Shown here piece after piece: positions 1 through 5,781 of a stretch of DNA of 7,320 bases. The stretch is taken from positions 14,598 through 21,917 of the forward strand of contig NVRS01000013.1 in the NCBI GenBank assembly GCA_002732685.1. Direction: 5' to 3'. The position numbers and the translations under genes were made by a program. The first letter of the stretch is position 1, and every line of letters starts with the position of its first letter. The notes beneath the pieces are model-generated. The model searched no databases. It saw only the letters and a program-made list of their open reading frames with translations, and had not been told where the DNA came from. The DNA comes from Robiginitomaculum sp. Lineage in GTDB: Bacteria > Pseudomonadota > Alphaproteobacteria > Caulobacterales > Maricaulaceae.

Positions 1-4
1 ATTT

Positions 5-9
5 GAGGA
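5..9 (+). promoter_or_regulatory. Ribosome binding site that decides the start of the alpha-2 transhydrogenase gene
   Basis: GAGGA lies just after a possible TGA stop (4-6) that may close an upstream gene, presumably the soluble alpha-1 subunit of the transhydrogenase. Only one base separates GAGGA from the first ATG (11), while seven separate it from the second in-frame ATG (17). The second ATG is therefore the better start. The upstream gene itself lies outside the window, so its identity is inferred from operon custom only. Confidence 0.55.
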
Positions 10-16
10 TATGAAT

Positions 17-340
17 ATGGACATGATAATAATGGCCGGCGGGGCTGGAATTTCTCCCGTTGTGTTTCAATTGGCAATTTTTGTGCTGGCAATTTTTGTT
101 GGGTACTTCGTGGTTTGGGCTGTTACACCCGCCCTACACACACCGCTCATGGCTGTTACCAACGCGATTTCCTCAGTGATTATCGTGGGGGCGCTTGTCG
201 CCATATCTACTGCAGCCTCGGACGGAATCAATTTACCCAGCGGGCTCGGCTTCATCGCCACGCTCCTGTGCGCCGTCAATATATTCGGTGGTTTTCTGGT
301 CACCCAACGCATGCTCTCCATGTATAAGAAGAAGGGTTAG
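17..340 (+). CDS. pntAB: Proton-translocating NAD(P) transhydrogenase, alpha-2 (small membrane) subunit
   Basis: This small integral-membrane subunit is part of the proton-pumping transhydrogenase, which moves hydride from NADH to NADP+ using the proton gradient across the inner membrane. The 107-residue protein has three hydrophobic helices (about residues 15-36, 45-66 and 76-94) and a short basic tail ending KKKG. The stretch [17 protein letters not shown] (about 36-52) is the family hallmark, and [12 protein letters not shown] (88-99) matches the C-terminal end of E. coli PntA. It corresponds to the membrane part of E. coli PntA, split off as a separate gene as in Rhodospirillum. It precedes pntB by three bases, so the two are co-transcribed. 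An alternative start at 11 would add two residues but fits the ribosome binding site poorly. Nomenclature varies (pntAB, pntA2). The promoter is upstream of the window. Confidence 0.93.
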   Translation: MDMIIMAGGAGISPVVFQLAIFVLAIFVGYFVVWAVTPALHTPLMAVTNAISSVIIVGALVAISTAASDGINLPSGLGFIATLLCAVNIFGGFLVTQRMLSMYKKKG

Positions 341-343
341 ACC

Positions 344-1768
344 ATGAACTTCGAAATGACACCAAACCTTGCCGCTATTCTCTATATGGTATCCGGCGTA
401 TTATTTATCCTGTCTTTACATGGGCTGTCTTCACCTGCTACATCTAGGCGCGGTAACGTGTTCGGCATGATCGGTATCGCTATAGCCATTGTCACGACCA
501 TGATGTTTATCGGCATTACTGGCACGGGTTTGATTTTGCTATTAACTGCATTGGTTCTTGGCGGTGCCCTTGGCGCCCTTATCGCCAAGAAAATCCCCAT
601 GACTGACATGCCGCAATTGATCGCCGGCTTTCATTCCCTTGTCGGTTTAGCGGCCGTACTTGTGGCCGCAGGGGCCTTTTTATCTCCGGAGGCTTTCGGA
701 ATTGTCGATGCGGAAGGGCTTATTCACCCCATTAGCCGTGTTGAAATGGCGCTGGGCGCGGCGATCGGGGCGATTACCTTCTCGGGCTCTCTGATTGCCT
801 TTGCCAAACTCAATGGCAATATGTCTGGCTCTCCCATACTTCTGCCTGCACGACATTTGCTGAATTTGATCATTGGCCTTGCCATCATCGGTCTCATCAT
901 CGCCTTTTATCTTAGTAATGGTGCGGCGTCCGGTGGCGGACATCTCTTATGGTGGATTATTGGTCTATCATTCGTGATCGGATTTACCCTTATCATTCCT
1001 ATTGGCGGCGCTGACATGCCTGTGGTTATCTCTATGCTCAATTCTTATTCGGGTTGGGCAGCAGCAGCACTCGGCTTCACGCTGGGCAATGTGGCATTAA
1101 TCGTTACGGGTGCCTTGGTCGGCTCTTCCGGTGCTATTCTTTCCTATATTATGTGCAAAGCTATGAACCGCTCATTCATCAGCGTTATTCTCGGCGGTTT
1201 TGGCGCAGAATCCAGCAATAGTAGTTCCGGCGATAAAGAACAGCGCCCGGTCAAGCGCGGCTCGGCTGACGATGCGGCCTTTATTATGAAAAATGCTTCC
1301 AAAGTTATCATCGTGCCAGGTTATGGTCTTGCCGTAGCGCAAGCCCAACATGCTACACGCGAAATGGCAGATAAGCTTAAAGCAGAAGGCGTTGATGTGG
1401 TTTATGCCATTCACCCAGTTGCGGGCCGTATGCCTGGCCATATGAACGTGTTATTGGCTGAGGCTAATGTACCTTACGACGAAGTTTTCGAACTTGAAGA
1501 TATTAATTCAGAGTTTGCAAACGCCGAAGTGGCTTTTGTTATTGGTGCCAATGATGTGACCAATCCAGCTGCAAAAACAGACCCGGAAAGCCCAATTTAC
1601 GGCATGCCGATATTGGACGTGGACAAAGCAACGACAGTTCTTTTCGTCAAACGCTCCCTGTCTGCTGGCTACGCAGGTATCGACAACGATCTGTTCTACG
1701 CCGACGGTACAATGATGCTACTGGCCGATGCCAAGAAAATGGTCGAGGATATTATCAAAGCCCTTTAG
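344..1768 (+). CDS. pntB: Proton-translocating NAD(P) transhydrogenase, beta subunit PntB
   Basis: This is the beta subunit of the transhydrogenase. Its membrane domain forms most of the proton channel and its cytosolic domain III binds NADP(H). The 474 residues are of full family length. Residues 1-285 contain eight or nine hydrophobic helices. H97 in FHSLVGLAA corresponds to the channel histidine known from E. coli (beta-His91). GGADMPVVISMLNSYSGWAA (221-240) and the end of the membrane domain (ISVILGGFG, 279-287) are hallmarks. A polar linker (about 288-312) leads to domain III, with the nucleotide-binding loop GYGLAVAQAQ (326-335), AGRMPGHMNVLLAEANVPYDE (within 360-380), GANDVTNPAA (401-410) and KRSLSAGYAG (436-445). 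Ribosome binding is offered by AGAAGGG, which ends seven bases before the ATG and overlaps the end of the alpha-2 gene. The reading frame is intact and no key residue appears to be missing. Confidence 0.97.
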   Translation: MNFEMTPNLAAILYMVSGVLFILSLHGLSSPATSRRGNVFGMIGIAIAIVTTMMFIGITGTGLILLLTALVLGGALGALIAKKIPMTDMPQLIAGFHSLVGLAAVLVAAGAFLSPEAFGIVDAEGLIHPISRVEMALGAAIGAITFSGSLIAFAKLNGNMSGSPILLPARHLLNLIIGLAIIGLIIAFYLSNGAASGGGHLLWWIIGLSFVIGFTLIIPIGGADMPVVISMLNSYSGWAAAALGFTLGNVALIVTGALVGSSGAILSYIMCKAMNRSFISVILGGFGAESSNSSSGDKEQRPVKRGSADDAAFIMKNASKVIIVPGYGLAVAQAQHATREMADKLKAEGVDVVYAIHPVAGRMPGHMNVLLAEANVPYDEVFELEDINSEFANAEVAFVIGANDVTNPAAKTDPESPIYGMPILDVDKATTVLFVKRSLSAGYAGIDNDLFYADGTMMLLADAKKMVEDIIKAL

Positions 1769-1783
1769 TCAGGGACAGATTAG

Positions 1784-2770
1784 CTAAGTTAGATCACGTC
1801 CAATAGCGAGAAATTTCTCTCTGCGGCGCTCTATGCGTACTTTGGAGTCCATAGGTTGTAGATCTTTTAGAGCTGTAATGATTGCAGTGCTTACTGATTT
1901 TATGGTTTTCTCACGGTCACGGTGCGCGCCGCCAACAGGTTCTTTGATAATCTTATCAATAATGCCGAGCTTAATCAAATCCTGTGCTGTAATTTTCATT
2001 GCACCAGCCGCTGCCTCTGCTTTGGCGGCATCGCGCCAGAGAATTGAGGCGCAGCCTTCTGGCGAAATCACAGAATATATGGAATGTTCGAGCATATTAA
2101 CGCTATCTGCTGTAGCAATAGCCACTGCGCCGCCAGAGCCACCCTCGCCCGTAATGACAGTGATGAACGGCACTTTTAAGGACAAACCCTTGTCAATAGA
2201 ACGCGCAATAGCTTCAGCCTGACCACGTTCTTCGGCACCACGGCCTGGATAAGCGCCTGCCGTATCAACTAACGAGATAACAGGCAGGTCAAACCGTTCA
2301 GCTAGTTCCATCAGTCGTACAACTTTGCGGTAGCCTTCCGGCCCAGCCATTCCAAAATTATGCTTTAGCCTAGTTTCTGTATCATAACCTTTTTCTTGCC
2401 CTATAATGACAATAGGTCGGCCACGTAAACGCCCTAACCCGCCAATCATGGCCTGATCATCACCAAATTTACGGTCACCGGAAAGCGGTGTGAAGTCAGT
2501 TATCATGCCATTGATATAGTCGCCAAAATGTGGTCGAGACGGATGGCGCGCAACTTGGGTCTTTTCCCAAGCACCAAGTTTTGCATAGATAGACCTAAGC
2601 TGTTTGCTAGCTTTGTCTTCTAAGCGAACCACCTCTTCTGACAAATCTACCCCCGCCCCATCTTTGGCAGGCGTGTTTAATGCTTTCAGATCGTCAATTT
2701 TACCATCCAACTCTGCTAATGGTCGCTCGAAATCCAAATACGTACGGGCAGTGTTTTGAGGGTTGCTCAT
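1784..2770 (-). CDS. accA: Acetyl-CoA carboxylase carboxyltransferase, alpha subunit AccA
   Basis: AccA and AccD together form the carboxyltransferase that moves the carboxyl group from biotin on AccB to acetyl-CoA, making malonyl-CoA for fatty-acid synthesis in the cytoplasm. The 328-residue protein begins with the usual helical part (RTYLDFERPLAELDGKI, residues 9-25), followed by the crotonase-like core. Family motifs are RHPSRPHFGDYI (75-86), GQEKGYDTE (124-132), SLVDTAGAYPG (166-176), AEERGQAEAIARS (179-191), the glycine-rich oxyanion loop GEGGSGGAVAI (208-218) and SPEGCASILWRDA (236-248). The ATG at 2770 is preferred: a TTG at 2782 would add only four residues, and typical AccA proteins start close to the RTYLDFE motif. 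The ribosome binding site is weak (GGA, seven bases upstream). The stop lies 15 bp from the convergent pntB stop. accD is not in view. Confidence 0.97.
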   Translation of the reverse strand: MSNPQNTARTYLDFERPLAELDGKIDDLKALNTPAKDGAGVDLSEEVVRLEDKASKQLRSIYAKLGAWEKTQVARHPSRPHFGDYINGMITDFTPLSGDRKFGDDQAMIGGLGRLRGRPIVIIGQEKGYDTETRLKHNFGMAGPEGYRKVVRLMELAERFDLPVISLVDTAGAYPGRGAEERGQAEAIARSIDKGLSLKVPFITVITGEGGSGGAVAIATADSVNMLEHSIYSVISPEGCASILWRDAAKAEAAAGAMKITAQDLIKLGIIDKIIKEPVGGAHRDREKTIKSVSTAIITALKDLQPMDSKVRIERRREKFLAIGRDLT

Positions 2771-2799
2771 AAAATCATCCAACAGTTATTGTTATGATG

Positions 2800-2828
2800 G
2801 ATATAATCAGGGTAACCATAGGGAGCAA
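2800..2828 (-). promoter_or_regulatory. Candidate sigma-70-type promoter for accA
   Basis: On the - strand, TTGCTC (2828-2823) is followed, after a 17-base spacer, by TATATC (2805-2800), each matching four of six consensus bases. It sits between the putative terminator of the upstream unit and accA and would give a leader of about 20 bases. The match is modest, so this is a position-supported guess. It makes sense because accA would otherwise depend on readthrough of the hairpin at 2835-2850. Confidence 0.32.
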
Positions 2829-2830
2829 GT

Positions 2831-2850
2831 AAAAGCTTGAAGTTTCAAGC
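2831..2850 (-). terminator. Putative factor-independent terminator after the pilin gene
   Basis: Read on the - strand, GCTTGAA (2850-2844) and TTCAAGC (2841-2835) form a perfect 7-bp inverted repeat around a two-base centre, or a 6-bp stem with a four-base loop. It is directly followed by TTTT and then ACTT. It begins five bases after the pilin stop codon. The stem is short and only three of seven pairs are G-C, so termination may be partial. On the + strand the repeat has no T-run after it, so it should act only on the - strand transcript. Confidence 0.55.
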
Positions 2851-2855
2851 GTTAA

Positions 2856-3044
2856 TTATGTAGCGCCGACATCAGCGGAGATCCCGTTCCACATATTTGT
2901 GACAACACTGCCGATACCAGTCGTACCAACGATAATTCCAACTGCTAAAATAGCAGCTAGAAGTCCGTATTCGATTACAGTTGTCACACTTTCTTTCTCA
3001 ATAAACCGAGCGAGGGTATTTTTCGGTTTTTTCCCATCATTCAA
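2856..3044 (-). CDS. Orphan Flp-type pilin-like small protein with altered cleavage site
   Basis: This 62-residue protein has the layout of a Flp/Fap (type IVb) prepilin: a basic leader (KKPKNTLARFIEKES, residues 5-19), then the E-Y pair and a hydrophobic helix (IEYGLLAAILAVGIIVG, 24-40), then a short polar tail. Flp prepilins are normally cut after a glycine five residues before the conserved Glu. Here that position is Val20 (codon GTG, 2987-2985), while Glu25 and Tyr26 are kept. The only in-frame start is TTG at 3044, overlapping the mutT stop by eight bases, with a G-run seven bases upstream as a possible ribosome site. An ATGATG at 3040-3035 is out of frame by one base. No prepilin peptidase or Tad/Cpa assembly gene lies nearby. 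The family call is fairly safe. Whether the gene is functional, decayed or affected by an indel is open. Confidence 0.75.
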   Translation of the reverse strand: MNDGKKPKNTLARFIEKESVTTVIEYGLLAAILAVGIIVGTTGIGSVVTNMWNGISADVGAT

Positions 3045-3456
3045 ACCGGTACCCCCGCGTCAGTCTGTCCCTTATTTCTTGAGCCAACGGAACATCCGCA
3101 GGAACCAGGTCGAGATCACAAATACGGTCTGGAAACACCCAGCGCACTTGCTGCTCCTCTTTCGGACGGACCATACCGTCCCACTGACGACAGAGATATA
3201 ACGGCATGAGCAAATGAAAATCTGCGTAGGCATGAGATGAAAAATTGAAAGCCTGCAAACACCGTTCACATGGCTCAACCCCTAGTTCTTCCCATAATTC
3301 ACGTCTAATTGTTTGTTCCGGTGTCTCTCCATCTTCAACTTTACCACCTGGAAACTCCCACAGTCCTGCATGGTCTTTACCATCCGGTCTTTGGCTCAAT
3401 AATATCCGCCCATCTGTATCAATAAGCGCACAAGCCGCAACCAACATTAGCCTCAT
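3037..3456 (-). CDS. mutT: MutT-like Nudix hydrolase (probable 8-oxo-dGTP diphosphatase)
   Basis: Nudix hydrolases cleave nucleoside diphosphate derivatives. MutT removes oxidised dGTP from the nucleotide pool and so prevents A:T to C:G mutations. The complete Nudix box GX5EX7REUXEEXGU is present, from GKVEDGE through RRELWEELGV (residues 38-60 counted from the chosen start). It follows LWEFPGGK, which is typical of MutT. The basic segment LLSQRPDGKDHAG and the C-terminal EEQQVRWV also fit MutT. ATG 3456 is preferred (139 residues) because GGAG lies seven bases upstream. ATG 3462 would add two residues but leaves only one base after GGAG. The gene lies downstream of argJ on the same strand, and its TGA stop overlaps the pilin reading frame. 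Substrate is inferred from family; other small Nudix activities cannot be excluded. Confidence 0.9.
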   Translation of the reverse strand: MRLMLVAACALIDTDGRILLSQRPDGKDHAGLWEFPGGKVEDGETPEQTIRRELWEELGVEPCERCLQAFNFSSHAYADFHLLMPLYLCRQWDGMVRPKEEQQVRWVFPDRICDLDLVPADVPLAQEIRDRLTRGYRFE

Positions 3457-3480
3457 TTTCATACTCCGCTCGTGTTACGC

Positions 3481-3492
3481 CCCTATTTAGGG
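3481..3492. repeat. Small perfect inverted repeat in the argJ-mutT gap
   Basis: CCCTATTTAGGG is a 12-base perfect palindrome (5-bp arms, two-base centre) in the 67-base gap between the argJ stop and the chosen mutT start. No T-run follows on either strand, so it is not a normal terminator. It could be a weak RNA processing or stabilising hairpin in the transcript, a protein site, or chance. I see no convincing promoter for mutT in this gap. Confidence 0.25.
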
Positions 3493-3523
3493 TGTGGTTA
3501 ATGACCTGCTTAAAAACAGTTGT

Positions 3524-4756
3524 CTAGCTTCGGTAATCTGCGTTAATATTAATATATCCGTGGGTTAAATCACAAGTCCAAACCGTGAAATTACCACTAC
3601 CTACAGCAACATCAACATGCATTCTCAATGTAGAATTTTTCATATATAAACTAAGCTTATCTTCATCGTAATCGGGTGCGCGGCAGCCATCTTTAGCGAC
3701 TAGGTGACGACCAAAATATATAGACAAGCAATCGCGATTAGCATTTTCCCCTGACTTGCCTACCGCCATGACAATACGCCCCCAATTAGCATCTTCGCCT
3801 GCAATGGCCGTTTTAACCAAGGGCGAATTGGCAATACTCATGCCGATAACCTTAGCGGCCGCTTTGGTTTCAGCGCCAGAGACACGTATTTCAATAAATT
3901 TACTCGCCCCTTCACCGTCCTTGACCACTTGATGCGATAAATCGAGCATTACTGCGCCTAACGCGTGTCTAAAATCCGCTAATTTCGAATCATTAATACC
4001 GTCAATTTCATCATGTGAAGCCCTTGCCGTTGACACCAACAATACAGTGTCACTGGTTGAAGTATCGCTATCCACAGTAATGGCATTAAAACTGGTTTCG
4101 CTCAATTCTCTGAGTAAGGCTTGCAACACATCTCGGGAAATATTTGCGTCCGTAAAGATAAATGACAACATCGTCGCCATGTCCGGCGCTATCATGCCGG
4201 AACCTTTGGCTATGCCGCAAATATTCACGGGCGCACCACCAATTACACAGGACTGTGTGGCACCTTTGGAATAAGTATCTGTGGTACTAATTGCCTTGGC
4301 GGCCTGTGCCCAGCTGGCTTGTGTGCTCAAGAAGGAGTTACTGTTCGCCAACTGCTGAAATGGTCCTAAGTCTAAAGGTTCACCGATAACTCCCGTTGAG
4401 CATATATAGACATTTTCAGGCTCACATCCCAAAGCGTGAGCAGCAAACCCCGCCATAGTTTTCACATCCTCATGACCTTGCCTACCAGTGAACACATTTG
4501 CATTTCCGGCATTGACCAACATTCCGCCGTTTGCACTACGCTCTAAACATGCACGTGACCACTCTACAGGTGCACCTGGTGCAGTGGATTTTGTGAACAC
4601 GCCAGCCACACGACTATCCTTAGCTAACTTGACAAGCCACACATCAGGACGGTTTTTGTATTTCGCGCCTGTTTCAGCAGTCCACATTTGCACGCCGTCA
4701 ATAGCAGGCATGTCAGGAAACCCGTCCGGAGCGAGCGATGAAGTTTTAAGGTGCAT
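3524..4756 (-). CDS. argJ: Glutamate N-acetyltransferase / N-acetylornithine acetyltransferase ArgJ
   Basis: ArgJ transfers the acetyl group from N-acetylornithine to glutamate, recycling acetyl groups in arginine biosynthesis; bifunctional forms also use acetyl-CoA. It is made as a precursor that cuts itself into alpha and beta chains, freeing a catalytic threonine. The self-cleavage site is visible as KGSGMIAPDMATML (184-197), with Thr195 as the expected nucleophile. CSTGVIGEPL (119-128) supplies the oxyanion-hole Thr-Gly, and DSDTSTSDTVLL (229-240), KDGEGASKFIEI (279-290), EDANWGRIVMAVG (321-333) and the C-terminal INADYRS complete the family pattern. Length (410) is normal. The start overlaps the end of the upstream isomerase gene by 11 bases and has no strong ribosome site (only an A-rich run), suggesting translational coupling. 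Whether it is mono- or bifunctional cannot be told from motifs. Confidence 0.97.
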   Translation of the reverse strand: MHLKTSSLAPDGFPDMPAIDGVQMWTAETGAKYKNRPDVWLVKLAKDSRVAGVFTKSTAPGAPVEWSRACLERSANGGMLVNAGNANVFTGRQGHEDVKTMAGFAAHALGCEPENVYICSTGVIGEPLDLGPFQQLANSNSFLSTQASWAQAAKAISTTDTYSKGATQSCVIGGAPVNICGIAKGSGMIAPDMATMLSFIFTDANISRDVLQALLRELSETSFNAITVDSDTSTSDTVLLVSTARASHDEIDGINDSKLADFRHALGAVMLDLSHQVVKDGEGASKFIEIRVSGAETKAAAKVIGMSIANSPLVKTAIAGEDANWGRIVMAVGKSGENANRDCLSIYFGRHLVAKDGCRAPDYDEDKLSLYMKNSTLRMHVDVAVGSGNFTVWTCDLTHGYININADYRS

Positions 4757-5651
4757 CTTTTTTCTCGTCTCTAATCGTGGGGTTTTGACCAGTCATGAGC
4801 TGGATATCACTGTTAGCACGTAAAGCTTTCAATAGTTTCTGAATTTCCTCATAGGTCATGAAGCTAACAATTTCTGATTTGATAGTTTTCAATGCTGGCC
4901 TCGGCATGGTACGGCGATCTATCGTGGTTAGAATATGCCAACCATTACTCGTTTTAAACGGCTCTGAAACGTCACCTTTTTCCAATGAAAACGCTACAGA
5001 TGCAATTGCACTTTCCATAGCATTTTGCGAAAAATATCCCAAATCGCCACCAATGTCCCCCGTAGATTGGTCAACAGAGAATTCTTTGGCCATGGCGGAA
5101 AAATTTCCACCTTTCTCAAGCAGTTCTTTGAGCTCCTTGGCCCGGCCTTCGGTTTCGACAACAATGTGCCGTGCCCGCACTTGTTCGGCACTTCCCTGTA
5201 AGGCTCGCTGTTCGTCGTACATGCGCTGTACGCTTGCATCTGTGACTTTCTCAGCCAATAATTTTTCAACGACAACATTAGCTAGAATGCGCTCACGCGC
5301 AACGGCAAGGCGGCGGCGGGCTTCATCGTTTTGGTCCAACGAGCGCCGCAAGGCTTCCAGTGCTAGTAAACGCTGATCGATAAGCTCGTCGAGCAAGGTT
5401 TGAAACACAGCATCTTTCGGGGTCAAAAATTGACCAGGCTGAATATTCCCTTTAACCAGAGCTGCATGTTCAATATCAGACAAAAAAATACTTGTACCGT
5501 CCACTTCAGCAACAACCGTATCACCTAGGCGAGCTATTTTCGTATCCAGAGGTGTTTTTTCATCAACTATAGACCCACCTTGGCAAGCCCCTAAGGCCAA
5601 GGTTGAAAACATACCCGTAATGAACCATAGTTTTAATGTTATTTTTGTCAC
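4746..5651 (-). CDS. Parvulin-type peptidyl-prolyl isomerase, predicted lipoprotein
   Basis: Parvulins speed cis-trans isomerisation at proline and, with their helical N-terminal part, act as chaperones for exported proteins. The 301-residue protein starts with a lipoprotein signal peptide: Lys3 and Lys7, a hydrophobic stretch (8-20) and the lipobox LGAC with Cys23. Gln24 at +2 is not the inner-membrane retention signal (Asp), so outer-membrane sorting is expected. A SurA/PrsA-like helical region spans about 45-150, and the parvulin domain about 157-246, with VRARHIVVE, the conserved FSVDQSTGDIGGDLGYF (191-207) and GDVSEPFKTSNGWHIL (226-241). The start is GTG at 5651 with AGAGGG four bases upstream. 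The adjacent ATG (5653) is in another frame and is followed at once by TGA. It heads the unit with argJ and mutT and is divergent from secA. It could be described as SurA-, PpiC- or PrsA-like; I give no symbol. Confidence 0.92.
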   Translation of the reverse strand: MTKITLKLWFITGMFSTLALGACQGGSIVDEKTPLDTKIARLGDTVVAEVDGTSIFLSDIEHAALVKGNIQPGQFLTPKDAVFQTLLDELIDQRLLALEALRRSLDQNDEARRRLAVARERILANVVVEKLLAEKVTDASVQRMYDEQRALQGSAEQVRARHIVVETEGRAKELKELLEKGGNFSAMAKEFSVDQSTGDIGGDLGYFSQNAMESAIASVAFSLEKGDVSEPFKTSNGWHILTTIDRRTMPRPALKTIKSEIVSFMTYEEIQKLLKALRANSDIQLMTGQNPTIRDEKKDAP

Positions 5652-5781
5652 ATCACCCTCTTAAACTGACCACCTTTTATTGACTTACAGGCTAACCGTC
5701 CTTAAGTCACCATCAAGCTTTATTACGTTATATAAATTACTGGTACGCACCCAGAACTCAATCAAGACCTTAAGGATTTCC
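5652..5781. promoter_or_regulatory. Divergent promoter region between the isomerase gene and secA
   Basis: This 130-base spacer must hold promoters for both directions. An AT-rich core with TATATAAA (5729-5736) lies in the middle. On the + strand TTGACT (5680-5685) is a fair -35 box but lacks a good -10 at standard spacing. On the - strand TTGAGT (5761-5756) and TAATTT (5739-5734), 16 bases apart, are a weak pair for the isomerase gene. CCTTAAG occurs twice (5700-5706 and 5768-5774). The second copy is part of the palindrome CCTTAAGG and contains the secA ribosome site. No leader peptide of the SecM kind is apparent: I see no ATG on the + strand between 5652 and the secA start. Confidence 0.4.

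Noticed and set aside
1..340. Small transhydrogenase subunit as a fragment of a broken pntA
   Set aside because: Its own ribosome site, complete three-helix domain and three-base spacing to pntB fit the naturally split alpha-1/alpha-2 form known from Rhodospirillum; no frameshift is needed.
1833..2222. Open frame of 129 codons on the + strand within accA
   Set aside because: Antisense to strongly conserved AccA motifs, with no recognisable domain or ribosome site; a coding shadow.
3498..3513. Possible CtrA box (TTAA, gap, TTAA) between argJ and mutT
   Set aside because: The gap is eight bases instead of the seven of the TTAA-N7-TTAA consensus, and no promoter can be placed around it.
4172..4205. 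Asp in the ArgJ cleavage motif (APDMATML) where many family members have Asn
   Set aside because: Asp at this place is, as far as I recall, a common variant in Alphaproteobacteria; the catalytic Thr195 and the surrounding residues are intact, so I do not treat it as an anomaly.
4858..5376. Open frame of 172 codons on the + strand
   Set aside because: It lies entirely antisense to the well-supported isomerase gene, is rich in Ser/Arg low-complexity sequence and resembles no family; it is a shadow of the coding strand.
5651..5653. ATG just before the isomerase start
   Set aside because: It is followed directly by TGA in its own frame; the GTG that overlaps its last base is the start of the real frame.
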